From positions 1-64,000 of the forward strand of contig NZ_SJUO01000004.1 of the NCBI RefSeq assembly GCF_004336985.1: a stretch of 64,000 bases of DNA. The letters are read 5' to 3'. The notes beneath the pieces were generated by a model. It ran no database searches and was not told the origin of the DNA. It saw only the letters and a list, made by a program, of their open reading frames with translations. This DNA is from Exiguobacterium sp. SL-9. GTDB lineage: Bacteria > Bacillota > Bacilli > Exiguobacteriales > Exiguobacteriaceae. A program made the translations under genes and the position numbers. Each line of letters opens with the position of its first letter. Positions within the stretch are counted from its first letter, which is position 1. Below, one piece after another: positions 53,141-62,002 of the stretch.

Positions 53141-53235
53141 GCGTTGCCTCAATCCTTTACGTTCAATTTTAAAGCATGCCTCGGTTCGTCAAGAGAGAGG
53201 CAGGCACGTCACTGAATGATTTCAGTACGAAACAC

Positions 53236-53264
53236 AGTATACAAATCTTTGACAGGGGTGACAA
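53236..53264 (-). promoter_or_regulatory. Sigma-A promoter of murB
   Basis: Minus strand: -35 TTGTCA (53259-53264), 17-nt spacer, -10 TATACT (53236-53241). The leader is about 90 nt and includes a small ACTGAA/TTCAGT hairpin. Confidence 0.78.
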
Positions 53265-53295
53265 GCAACGTTTTCTTTACAATAAAGCAATTAGT

Positions 53296-53946
53296 TTAGA
53301 GCAATAGTGATGTCGCTACCGCTACGACAATCGGAATTGTAAAGTTATCCCAATCCCGATATGAAATCGCTTCTGTTAGCGTAGCGATAATGGAGATAAT
53401 AAATCCATATGTTACCACTTGCCACAGTGGAATATCATCCCACAAAAATAATAAAAAGAGGACAGCGTATGAACTGAGGAACATGGCCATACTGCCTTGA
53501 AACGATCGCTTCTGTCCGTATAGGTCGTACGTCACTGTACCGTATTTGCGTCCGATCAGAGCGGCCAAGCCGTCGCCCCAAGCCAAAACGAGTGATCCCG
53601 CTAAAAAGGCGAGCGGCTCGGATTCGAAGAAAAAGTACAGGATGACGAGCAAGGCGATCGGATAATAGACGGTACCGAGTGATTTACGCTCCGTCTGGTG
53701 AACCGGTGACGGACTCTTATAAAGAAGGAACGCGTTCGCGAACGTGAAAAAGACGAGCGGAACAGCAGCGATGTACCATGTCTCCATTAACCAGACTGCG
53801 AGCAGCGACCAATGACCGACCGCGATATGTACACTCTTACGAATTGTCTCATCCGTCCAGCCGAGGCGTTTGCCAATCTGTTCAAGACCGACGAGAAACA
53901 CTAGGACAATGACGATGGACAGGATGGAACTGACCCATTCATTCAT
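53296..53946 (-). CDS. Dolichol/phytol-kinase-like membrane protein
   Basis: 216 residues, about seven membrane helices. RKSVHIAVGHWSLLA near the start and WGDGLAALIGRKYG in the middle are the marks of the SEC59/DGK1/VTE5 superfamily of CTP-dependent lipid and isoprenoid alcohol kinases. The substrate in Firmicutes is not known. No terminator seen before murB, so some read-through is possible. Confidence 0.8.
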   Translation of the reverse strand: MNEWVSSILSIVIVLVFLVGLEQIGKRLGWTDETIRKSVHIAVGHWSLLAVWLMETWYIAAVPLVFFTFANAFLLYKSPSPVHQTERKSLGTVYYPIALLVILYFFFESEPLAFLAGSLVLAWGDGLAALIGRKYGTVTYDLYGQKRSFQGSMAMFLSSYAVLFLLFLWDDIPLWQVVTYGFIISIIATLTEAISYRDWDNFTIPIVVAVATSLLL

Positions 53947-54095
53947 CGTAGCACCACCTTTATCTACAATTTTTTATACGTTTCCATTATACCTTAATCA
54001 GGCGATAGCCTAGCTTCCTTTTCAAACATTTGGTAGAATGAGGTCAAATGACTGTATAGCCAACGGACGTAGGTGGCTATAGAAAGGATGCCTGT

Positions 54096-54719
54096 ATGCG
54101 CGACGCAATTTCGATTCAAACTTTGGCTGATTGCCTTCACTATATGCGGGTTGGCGATGTAGACCGGGCCATCTCCCTCTTCCCCGAGGACGTGCGTGAG
54201 CATTTCCCGAAAGAACTGCGTAAAATCCATTTGTTTCATATTGAAAAGAACGGATTGTCGATCAATCAAATCGTCGCTTTGGCGAACACGTTGACGGGGG
54301 AACATTTATCCGCCACCACGATTCAAAACTGGACGAAACGAGAAGTCCGGAAAATCATCGGCGTGCCTCGGGTTGGCAAAAAATACTCGCTCCAACAAGC
54401 GGCCATCATTTATTTACTGGATGACTTGAAGCACTTGTTCTCGCTAGAAGAGACGAGTTCGCTCCTCGCGCTCATTTTCAACAACCCTGATCGTGATGAA
54501 GACGACCTCATCTCACCAATCGACTTTTATCGCCTCTACGCCGAGTACGCCAAATCAACGAGCCCCATCGAGCTCCTAGACACCCGTGCGAAGCGTTCGA
54601 TCGAGAAGATAGGCTACACCCACCCGAACATCTTGCACGTCCTTAAACTCTGTTTATACGCGCACCGCGTGACGACGCTCGAGATTGAGGCCAAACATTA
54701 TTTGAACCGCTTCATTTGA
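54096..54719 (+). CDS. DUF1836 family protein
   Basis: 207 residues, soluble. A MerR-like helix-turn-helix region (GLSINQIVALANTLTGEHLSA, then NWTKREVRKIIGVPRVGKKY) supports the DUF1836 family, putative DNA-binding proteins with no known target. Ribosome site AAAGGA. No strong terminator after it beyond a short T-run. Confidence 0.78.
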   Translation: MRDAISIQTLADCLHYMRVGDVDRAISLFPEDVREHFPKELRKIHLFHIEKNGLSINQIVALANTLTGEHLSATTIQNWTKREVRKIIGVPRVGKKYSLQQAAIIYLLDDLKHLFSLEETSSLLALIFNNPDRDEDDLISPIDFYRLYAEYAKSTSPIELLDTRAKRSIEKIGYTHPNILHVLKLCLYAHRVTTLEIEAKHYLNRFI

Positions 54720-54744
54720 CCTCGTCGAATGGAGCTTTTTTTAT

Positions 54745-54774
54745 AAAAAAACACCAGTCTCGGTGACTGGTGTT
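54745..54774 (-). terminator. Terminator of the 54786-55265 gene
   Basis: 10-bp stem AACACCAGTC/GACTGGTGTT (54750-54759 with 54765-54774), 5-nt loop, T-run on the minus strand. Confidence 0.92.
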
Positions 54775-54785
54775 CGTCATATTGG

Positions 54786-55265
54786 TTACACCGATACCGC
54801 GATTGGCATCCGTGATTTGACTGTTAACGTTTTAAGGACAGACAACAACTCGAACATCGAGAGTTGATCGGCCTCTTTCGTCAAACAGAAGCAGTCATCC
54901 TCTTGTTTGCGAAGTTCCGCTACAAGCTTGCCCGCTTTGTCCCGAACGCTAAACTTATAACGCTCGACATCGTATTGAATCGTATAGAGACCGCGTTCAT
55001 AGACGTTGTACTCACACTTTTTCCCGAATAACGAGAATTTGTCCTTCAATTGACCGATCGCTTGCCCGTCGTGGTTCATGACGACCCACTTTTGACAGTT
55101 CGGGATGTACTTCCCGTGAGCGATTTGACGGCCTGACAAGTTGTGCACTTGAACACTGCCCTCCGCGTCGCGGTGAACAGATCCGATCGCATCATTTGTC
55201 TCGTCATAAATGGTTGCTTCGCCTTGCGTAAAGACGCAACCTTTTACATAAATTAATTTGCGCAC
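54786..55265 (-). CDS. Unknown protein, possibly tubby/LURP-one-like
   Basis: 159 residues, no membrane segment. Repeating beta-strand-like units (ATIYDETNDAIGSVHR, QIAHGKYIPNCQKWVVMNHD, GQAIGQLKDKFSLFGKKCEY, YKFSVRDKAGKLVAELRKQ) resemble the strand-by-strand build of LURP-one/tubby C-terminal proteins; this is a guess from pattern. Ribosome site AGGAGG. The 217-nt gap upstream (55266-55482) holds only a weak AT-rich hairpin near 55417-55437. Confidence 0.55.
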   Translation of the reverse strand: MRKLIYVKGCVFTQGEATIYDETNDAIGSVHRDAEGSVQVHNLSGRQIAHGKYIPNCQKWVVMNHDGQAIGQLKDKFSLFGKKCEYNVYERGLYTIQYDVERYKFSVRDKAGKLVAELRKQEDDCFCLTKEADQLSMFELLSVLKTLTVKSRMPIAVSV

Positions 55266-55482
55266 CGCTTTTCCTCCTAATACGTTCCAACCTTGAATTT
55301 GTGTGTGTTTGGTTGGTCTTTCTATGAAACCCCCAAATTGGTACTGTCAGCCGCCTTTTCTCGTTTCAGCGACTACATATTTCATATGACGAAGATGATT
55401 ATTGCATCGATTGATGAAAAAGACAACCCCTTTTTCTTCGACACAATCCGCCATTCTGTCAAAGTTGTGAACACGCCTCATG

Positions 55483-55983
55483 TTATCGCTTGAAACCGGC
55501 CTCTTTCAGCAGCTGTTCGAGCTCCATTCTTGCAATCAGACGAACTTGATTCGGTTCTGCCAATTCGTACGCACTGTCGGTGTAAGAAGAGTTCGTCACG
55601 ACCCAGCCTTCGTTCACACCGTAGTACGGAACGGACGCCGCCACTTGCTGGACCGCTTCGAGTCCGACCGCCTTTTCATACCGTTTTGCTTGGACCGCAA
55701 TCGTCCATCCGTCTTCTGCTTCAAGGAGCAAGTCCGCCCCGAAATCACGTGACGCCGGTGTCACCGTCACCGTGTAACCGAGTGCGGTGAACACTTCCTC
55801 TAAAAATAATTCAAATTCACGACCGTCCATCCGATCGATGCGATCGATCGTCGAGAGACGCATCCGCCAAATGAGCCAGAGCAGACCGACGACTACGCAT
55901 ACGATGATGCTCCAAATCGGCGCGTCCCACCACCATAATCCGAGGGCAATCAACAAGCTGAGCCCCATTCCTTTCACGTCCAT
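55483..55983 (-). CDS. Membrane-anchored Mrr-like restriction endonuclease domain protein
   Basis: 166 residues. Two N-terminal membrane helices (residues about 6-40), then a PD-(D/E)XK nuclease domain of the Mrr type: DGREFELFLEEVFTALGY, catalytic aspartate in SRDFGADLLLE, and QAKRY. The catalytic set looks complete. Small membrane-tethered Mrr-like proteins are common in Bacillales and of unknown role; no methylase or other restriction gene is nearby. Confidence 0.82.
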   Translation of the reverse strand: MDVKGMGLSLLIALGLWWWDAPIWSIIVCVVVGLLWLIWRMRLSTIDRIDRMDGREFELFLEEVFTALGYTVTVTPASRDFGADLLLEAEDGWTIAVQAKRYEKAVGLEAVQQVAASVPYYGVNEGWVVTNSSYTDSAYELAEPNQVRLIARMELEQLLKEAGFKR

Positions 55984-56102
55984 CGTCCTCTCTATGTGTG
56001 CTTGTCTTCACTTTACCGTTTGAAGGCAGGAAAACAAAGGGGGAGCTGTCGAATGTATTGAAGATGTACCCGTTTGATATAGAGAAGGAGGGATCATCGT
56101 TA

Positions 56103-58277
56103 ATGGAGAACCGAGGACATCTCCAAAGCGAACTGCTGCACGCCTTGCCTTACGGTGTAGCATTAATCACGACGGATGGGACGATTGTGCAAGCAAACCG
56201 TCCGTTTTTAGAGCAATTCCCTGAAGACTTACAAACGCGATCAAACATCTTTCATATGGTGAACCAGTCACCCATCACGATGGAACTGTCACGACGGATG
56301 GAGCAAGGACGCTCCTGGACGTATGAGATGCCGACAATCCGGATTCATGCCATCCCGAACGGCGACGTCTACATCCTCTCAATCGAGCCACTCCCGCTCG
56401 ATACACGTGTGACGGTGCAACACAACGCGTTCGAGGCGATGATGCACACCGAACTTGATATGGCGATGATCATGACCGATGCGAACCTGTTAATCAGTCG
56501 CTTCAATAAAGGCGCGACCGAGCTATTCGGGTATGCGCCGCACGAAGTACTTTATGAAATGACCCCGTTCGGTCTATTCGAGTCAAGAGAACTGAGCGAG
56601 AAGCGGACTTATTACCAAGACAAGACGGAGCGATTGTTGTCATTTGAACAGATGCTTCGTGTGGCGTTAGATCGAGGCGACCGTGAATGGAAGTTCCAAC
56701 GAAAAGACCGGACCCATTTCGTCGGAAAACTGTTCATGCACCCTGTCTATGAACAAGCACGTGTCATCGGCTTTTTCTTTTTCGTATTCGATGTCAGTCC
56801 TGAGATGGCGCTGAAAGGCGAGTTGCTTCATAAAGAACAGCGTTATCGTATGTTTGCCGAATCAGTCATCGAAGCCGTCCTTTTCCACGAAGGTGGGACG
56901 ATCTTAGACGCAAACAAGGCCGCCGAGACGATTTTCCGAATCCCGGCCGAACAGATGGTCGGTCGCCAAACAATCGAGTTTATCGCCGAAGGGTACCGGG
57001 CCGACGTGTTGCGCCGAATCCGGAACCATATCCAAACACCGTATGAGGTCATCGGTCGTCGTGAGGACGGGACGTTTCTCGAGATGGAAGTGTACCCGAA
57101 AGAAGTGACGTTCCAAGGCCAGACGCTCCGCGTCGCCGTCATGCGTGACATCAGCGATCGGAAGAAAGTCGAGCGGATGCTTGAACGGGAGAAGAATGCC
57201 ATCGCTCGGCAACGGGATATCATCCAATCGATTTTACAGGCATCGAATGAAGCGTTCGTGTTGACCGAGTCGAACGGTAGCGTCCTGTTCATGAACGTAC
57301 ACGCCCGTCGTCTGCTCGACTTACCGGGTATCGCCCCGAATAAGATGCAAGAGCGAATCCCACTCTTGACGACGTTCCATGCGCGCGATCGGACCGAGAT
57401 GTTGAAAAAAATCGATTTGTTGCTCGACGGCTCGGCTCGCGAAGTGTCGATGCGCTTCTCGATCCCGCAACCGAACGACCGGGACGAACAATATTACGAG
57501 ATGTATGGGACGGGCATGGACACGAAACGCCAAATCGGAATGGACAGTGGCTTCTTATTCGTGTTCCGTAACCGGACCGAGGAAGAACGGATGGACCAAA
57601 TCAAAAACGAATTGGTCAGCACCGTGTCACACGAACTGAGAACCCCACTCTCGTCGCTGTCAGGCTATATCGAATTGATGCTCACTCGCGACTTGAACCC
57701 AGAGAAGCGCGAGCGCTACTTAAAGACAATGGCGAAAGAAGCGAAGCGCCTGACCGACCTGTTGAACGATTTTCTCGACATTCAACGGATGGAAGACGGC
57801 AATCAAGAGTATAAAAAAGATCACTTTATCTTAAACGCACTCGTCCGTGAGGTCGTCGAACGATTCCGCGAGACGAGCAATCACTCGATTCATTTCGATG
57901 ATGCCGATGAATCGCTTCACCTGATCGCCGACAAAGATCGCATCGAGCAAGTCATCATCAACCTGCTCTCGAACGCGATCAAATACTCGCCTCATCACCA
58001 TGAAGTCGAGGTACGGGTCCGCCGTGAACAGAACCAAGCCCACGTCTCCATTCAAGACTTCGGCATCGGGATTCCCGAGCATGCGTTTGACGAATTATTC
58101 AAGAAATTTTATCGCGTCGATAACTCAGATACGCGCCAAATCGGTGGAACCGGACTCGGTTTATCGATTTGTAAGGAGATTATCGAATCACACGGCGGTA
58201 GTATCGAGGTCGAGTCGAGTGTAGGAGTTGGCTCGACATTCACGTTCACGTTGGACTTAGCGGAGGAGACACCATGA
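56103..58277 (+). CDS. Multi-PAS sensor histidine kinase
   Basis: 724 residues, no membrane segment. Several PAS-like units occupy residues 1-490 (for example around DANLLISRFNKGATELFGY, DANKAAETIFRIPAEQMVG and TESNGSVLFMNVHARRLL). HisKA follows with SHELRTPLSSLSGYIELM (His about 509), then HATPase_c with N box (VIINLLSNAIKYSP), DFGIGIPEHAFDELF and GGTGLGLSICKEI. ATG 56103 follows GGAGGG. No response regulator is adjacent; the next gene, a dehydrogenase, overlaps by 4 nt. Confidence 0.9.
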   Translation: MENRGHLQSELLHALPYGVALITTDGTIVQANRPFLEQFPEDLQTRSNIFHMVNQSPITMELSRRMEQGRSWTYEMPTIRIHAIPNGDVYILSIEPLPLDTRVTVQHNAFEAMMHTELDMAMIMTDANLLISRFNKGATELFGYAPHEVLYEMTPFGLFESRELSEKRTYYQDKTERLLSFEQMLRVALDRGDREWKFQRKDRTHFVGKLFMHPVYEQARVIGFFFFVFDVSPEMALKGELLHKEQRYRMFAESVIEAVLFHEGGTILDANKAAETIFRIPAEQMVGRQTIEFIAEGYRADVLRRIRNHIQTPYEVIGRREDGTFLEMEVYPKEVTFQGQTLRVAVMRDISDRKKVERMLEREKNAIARQRDIIQSILQASNEAFVLTESNGSVLFMNVHARRLLDLPGIAPNKMQERIPLLTTFHARDRTEMLKKIDLLLDGSAREVSMRFSIPQPNDRDEQYYEMYGTGMDTKRQIGMDSGFLFVFRNRTEEERMDQIKNELVSTVSHELRTPLSSLSGYIELMLTRDLNPEKRERYLKTMAKEAKRLTDLLNDFLDIQRMEDGNQEYKKDHFILNALVREVVERFRETSNHSIHFDDADESLHLIADKDRIEQVIINLLSNAIKYSPHHHEVEVRVRREQNQAHVSIQDFGIGIPEHAFDELFKKFYRVDNSDTRQIGGTGLGLSICKEIIESHGGSIEVESSVGVGSTFTFTLDLAEETP

Positions 58278-59344
58278 ACCATTACGCTTTCACCGGTTTC
58301 CCCGGCTTTTTAGCCGGGAAGATGATTACGCATCTCGCGTCATTGCCGCATCAAATCGGGACGATTTACGCGCTCCACCTCCCGACCGAACGTTCTGGTG
58401 CACTCGCTTTAAAACAGGAGCTATTGGATACCACGTCGTTACGAGACGACCAGCTCGTGCTCGTCGAGGCCGATATCACACTGCCGGAAGTCGTGCTCGA
58501 TCCAATCATGCGCTCTGTCATCGAGCGTGAAGTGAACTATGTGTTCCATTTGGCCGCCGCCTACGATTTGAGCATCCCGTATGACGTCGGGTATCGCATC
58601 AACCTACTCGGGACGAAACACATCACTTCGCTCGCGAAACGGGCCCCGCATTTGAAGCGCTACGTCTACTTCAGCACCGCCTACGTGTCCGGGCGGCGTC
58701 AAGGCACCGTCTACGAGAATGAGTTGTGGCACCGCGTCCGCTTTAAAAACCATTATGAGGCGACGAAGTATGAAGCCGAGGCCATCGTCTCGCGCGAGCT
58801 CGGCTCGATGCCTGTGACCATCATCCGTCCCGGCATCGTCATCGGCCATAGCCAGACGGGCGAGACGAAAAAATTTGACGGCGTCTACTTCGTCTTGAAA
58901 CTGATGGACCAGCTCCGCCAAGCGGCGCCGCTGCCGTACATCGGTCGCCAAAACATCGAAGTGAACCTCGTCCCGTACGATTACGTCGTCGAGGCGACCG
59001 CTTATCTCGCCCACGCTCCGGTCGGTTTAAAGCGGACGTTCCATTTGACGGACCCGTTCCCACACGGCGCACGCGAAGTGTACCGCATGATTCACGAAGC
59101 GATGTTCGATCGGCCACCACGCGGGACGATCCCGCATACGGTCGCCGAGACCGGTTTTTCGGCATTACACCTATCAGAACGTTACGGTGTTCCGCGCGAG
59201 CTGCTCGCCTACTTCAGACACCAAGTCCATTTCGATACGACCCAGACGCTCCGCGCACTGAGTGGGACAGATATCGTCTGTCCCGACTTGAAAGACTACT
59301 TGCCGAAGGTCGTGTCCTATTACGAGACACACAAAAAGCCCTAA
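58274..59344 (+). CDS. Extended short-chain dehydrogenase (NAD-binding, male-sterility-like)
   Basis: 356 residues. N-terminal nucleotide-binding TGFPGFLAGKM (a TGxxGxxG variant), FHLAAAYDL, and the catalytic YEATK (YxxxK) with an upstream STAYVSG. The C-terminal region resembles fatty acyl-CoA reductase/epimerase-like extended SDRs. Substrate unknown. Start overlaps the histidine kinase stop by 4 nt, so the pair is translationally coupled. The stop lies inside the terminator. Confidence 0.8.
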   Translation: MNHYAFTGFPGFLAGKMITHLASLPHQIGTIYALHLPTERSGALALKQELLDTTSLRDDQLVLVEADITLPEVVLDPIMRSVIEREVNYVFHLAAAYDLSIPYDVGYRINLLGTKHITSLAKRAPHLKRYVYFSTAYVSGRRQGTVYENELWHRVRFKNHYEATKYEAEAIVSRELGSMPVTIIRPGIVIGHSQTGETKKFDGVYFVLKLMDQLRQAAPLPYIGRQNIEVNLVPYDYVVEATAYLAHAPVGLKRTFHLTDPFPHGAREVYRMIHEAMFDRPPRGTIPHTVAETGFSALHLSERYGVPRELLAYFRHQVHFDTTQTLRALSGTDIVCPDLKDYLPKVVSYYETHKKP

Positions 59345-59361
59345 TAGGGCTTTTTGTGTGT
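59327..59361. terminator. Bidirectional terminator, SDR gene / ktrB-like gene
   Basis: Perfect 16-bp stem (59327-59342 with 59346-59361), 3-nt loop. The SDR stop codon is in the loop and the stop of the convergent gene begins at the stem edge. Confidence 0.92.
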
Positions 59362-60740
59362 TATCCGATTAACAGCTTCTCTTTTGGATAGCGAATCTTC
59401 CGGTCCATTTGTCGCGCGACCGTGAATAGAATCGTCAATGACCCGACGCGTCCGAGTAACATCATGAACATGATGAAGCTCTTCCCTGCACCGTTCAGTT
59501 CCGCTGTGATCCCGAGCGATAACCCGACCGTCCCGAACGCCGACACCGTCTCAAACAAGAGTGCCGTTGCCGGAATGTGCCCGTTCGTCAAAATGGTCAG
59601 CGCGGTGATCAATAAGATAAAGAAGAAACTTGTAATGGCCACCATATATGCTTTTTTGATTTGGAACGCATCAATCGTCCGCTCCAAGATGACCGTCTCT
59701 TTTTTGCCGACGATGAACGCCCACATATCCGCCAAGATGACGGCCACAGTCGTCACTTTGATTCCGGACCCGGTAGAAGCGGCCCCCGCTCCGATGTACA
59801 TGAGAATCAAGATGACGCCGATGGAGACAGGAGCCATCATCGAGATATCAATCGTGTTGAAGCCGGCTGTCCGTGTCGTCACCGCCTGGAAAAAGGTGAC
59901 GTGCAACGCTTCACCGAACGGGCGACCATATAAGCTCCCTTCAACCGATACCCACTCGAACAGCATAAGTGCGAACCAGGCAATCCCGTTGACGATGGCG
60001 AGCGAGGCGATCATAATTTTCGAATGGAGCGCGAGCCGTTTCCAACGTTTCACCTCGGTCGCATCCGCAATCGTCGTGAAGCCGAGCCCTCCGATCATCA
60101 AAAGGACGGCAATCGTGACGACGATGGCAGTATTTTGTTCGAACTGCATCAAACTGTCGGGCCAAAGCGCGAACCCGGCGTTGTTGAACGCCGACACCGC
60201 ATGGAAGAAGCCATAATAAAGCGCCTCACCAAAACGATAATCACCGGTGCTGTACAGTTCGAATGTCAAAAACAGCATGCCGATAAATTGGACGATAAGT
60301 GTCGTAAAGACGATGTTGCGGACGAGACGGACCGTGCCCCCGGGCCCCGACAAGTTGAGCGACTCTTGGAGAAGGATCCGCTGTTTCAAGCCGATTTTCT
60401 TGCCGAGCACACTGAGCAACATGAGGGCGACCGTCATGAAACCTAACCCGCCGATTTGAATCAACGCGACGATGACGAGCTCCCCGAACGTGTTGAAGGA
60501 GGAACCGATATCAATTGTCGATAATCCTGTTACTGTGCCGGCCGACGTTGCGATAAATAGACAGTCAATCCACGACACGGGCTGCGTCTGTGCAAATGGC
60601 ATATAAAGTAATGTCGCCCCCGTCAAGATGGCGAGCAAAAATCCTGTCGCGATAAAACGGGCCGGCTTCTCAAACACAAGCCGGTACAGCGCTTCAATCC
60701 GCTTTAAGCGCATCTCACGCACGGTCAATCGATGTCGCAT
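59361..60740 (-). CDS. Potassium uptake channel subunit KtrB/TrkH family
   Basis: 459 residues. Four membrane-pore-membrane units with one selectivity glycine each: ATSAGTVTGLS, FNNAGFALW, TRTAGFNTID and AFGTVGLSLG. The intramembrane gate region GAGAASTGSGIK is present. Works with a KtrA/KtrC RCK subunit, which is not encoded in this window. B. subtilis has KtrB and KtrD; I cannot say which this is. Ribosome site AAGGAGA. A 17-codon upstream reading frame overlaps the start. Confidence 0.92.
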   Translation of the reverse strand: MRHRLTVREMRLKRIEALYRLVFEKPARFIATGFLLAILTGATLLYMPFAQTQPVSWIDCLFIATSAGTVTGLSTIDIGSSFNTFGELVIVALIQIGGLGFMTVALMLLSVLGKKIGLKQRILLQESLNLSGPGGTVRLVRNIVFTTLIVQFIGMLFLTFELYSTGDYRFGEALYYGFFHAVSAFNNAGFALWPDSLMQFEQNTAIVVTIAVLLMIGGLGFTTIADATEVKRWKRLALHSKIMIASLAIVNGIAWFALMLFEWVSVEGSLYGRPFGEALHVTFFQAVTTRTAGFNTIDISMMAPVSIGVILILMYIGAGAASTGSGIKVTTVAVILADMWAFIVGKKETVILERTIDAFQIKKAYMVAITSFFFILLITALTILTNGHIPATALLFETVSAFGTVGLSLGITAELNGAGKSFIMFMMLLGRVGSLTILFTVARQMDRKIRYPKEKLLIG

Positions 60741-60778
60741 CTCGCAATCTCCTTCGCATCAAGTTTTCTAAGGCTCAT
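60725..60778 (-). CDS. Possible upstream small ORF of the ktrB-like gene
   Basis: ATG-TGA frame of 17 codons (peptide starts MSLRKLDAKE) with a GAGGAG ribosome site 4 nt before its ATG. It overlaps the first 16 nt of the ktrB-like gene in another frame, and contains that gene's ribosome site. Coding status is unproven. Confidence 0.35.
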   Translation of the reverse strand: MSLRKLDAKEIARCDID

Positions 60779-60893
60779 ATTACTCCTCACGTTTAAAATT
60801 GCCAACTAGAAAAATGAATCACTAACTGTTCGTTCGATTTTTTGGTAATATGAGAGATAGACTTTTAGATAGTTGAGGAGGTTGAATGAAACC

Positions 60894-61133
60894 GTGGACC
60901 CTAGTACGGTGGATCATTCGCTAACGGATGTCTCGCGAAGGTTGGAGCGTCAGTCACAATGTATGCCCGCCCATCTTTATTTCCAACTTGAAGAACTGCT
61001 GCATTGGTCACTCGATCAAGAAGTTGTGAATCAATTGTACGCATTATTAAAAAAATACGACGTGTTAACCGATATAGAGCGTGAAGAACGAAATATCAGC
61101 ATTCAACTGCTGATTGACGAAAACGGCGCTTAA
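60894..61133 (+). CDS. Small soluble protein, unknown function
   Basis: About 79 residues, helical: RRLERQSQCMPAHLYFQLEE, then a leucine-rich helix and an acidic C-terminus. No family recognised. The start is unclear: GAGGAGG at 60875-60881 is 12 nt from GTG 60894, the start used here. An ATG at 60886 in a different frame opens a 12-residue peptide (to 60924) with closer spacing. The gene lies 86 nt before motA. Confidence 0.55.
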   Translation: MDPSTVDHSLTDVSRRLERQSQCMPAHLYFQLEELLHWSLDQEVVNQLYALLKKYDVLTDIEREERNISIQLLIDENGA

Positions 61134-61219
61134 CCATCGGGAACGCATTTGCGGGAGACGAGTTAAGTCTCTCGCTTTTTTTGTCTCCCGATCTCTTTAG
61201 AAAGGTGGAAAACATAGAC

Positions 61220-62002
61220 ATGGATGTCGTCACTTTAATAGGACTTTTACTCGGTTTCTTCACGCTTATCGGTGGAATGATTTTGAAAGGCGCGGGGGTC
61301 GCACCGCTCATCAACCCGGCAGCACTCGTCATCATTTTTGTCGGTACAGCCGCCGCGGTCAGTATCGCCGTATCAAAAGAACAATTACAAACGGTACCGC
61401 AACTCTTTAAAATCTTATTCAAGAAGCAAGAGTTGCCGAGTAAAGCTGGACTGTTGACACAATTCGTCGATTTATCGACGCAAGCACGTAAAGAAGGACT
61501 GTTATCGCTTGAGACTGCCTTAGAACAAGTCGAAGAACCATTCTTGAAACAAGGCATGATGATGGTCATCGATGGCCAACCGTCCGAGTACATCGCCGAA
61601 GTGATGTCTCGTGATATCGAGAATATGGAAATACGTCATAAAGCGAACGCCGATGTGTTCACGCAAGCGGGTACCTACGCCCCGACACTCGGAGTACTCG
61701 GGGCCGTAATCGGACTCGTCGCCGCACTAAAAGATTTATCGGACATCGATAAACTCGGATATGCCATCTCAGCCGCCTTCGTCGCGACGTTGTTCGGTAT
61801 TTTCAGTGGGTATGTCTTGTGGTTCCCATTCGCCAACAAGTTAAAGCAATATTCGAAGAGCGAAGTCGTCGTCAAAGAAATGATGATTGAAGGGATTTTA
61901 TCCATCCAAGGCGGAGAATCACCAAAGACGTTAGAAGATAAGTTAGCCGTGTATTTGTCTCCAAAGGAGCGAGCGACCTATGAAGCGCAAAAAGAAGCAT
62001 GA
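61220..62002 (+). CDS. motA: Flagellar stator protein MotA
   Basis: 260 residues, four membrane helices. GFFTLIGGMILKGAGVAPLINPAA at the start, the charged cytoplasmic loop, and PTLGVLGAVIGLVAALKDL, with the conserved prolines of helix 3, fit the MotA/MotP family. Ion channel half of the motor that drives flagellar rotation. Ribosome site AAAGGTGG. Overlaps motB by 23 nt. Confidence 0.93.
   Translation: MDVVTLIGLLLGFFTLIGGMILKGAGVAPLINPAALVIIFVGTAAAVSIAVSKEQLQTVPQLFKILFKKQELPSKAGLLTQFVDLSTQARKEGLLSLETALEQVEEPFLKQGMMMVIDGQPSEYIAEVMSRDIENMEIRHKANADVFTQAGTYAPTLGVLGAVIGLVAALKDLSDIDKLGYAISAAFVATLFGIFSGYVLWFPFANKLKQYSKSEVVVKEMMIEGILSIQGGESPKTLEDKLAVYLSPKERATYEAQKEA

Noticed and set aside
55293-55493. 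66-codon plus-strand frame in the gap before the Mrr-like gene
   Set aside because: No ribosome site at its start, odd composition, and it overlaps the convergent gene end; more likely non-coding spacer.
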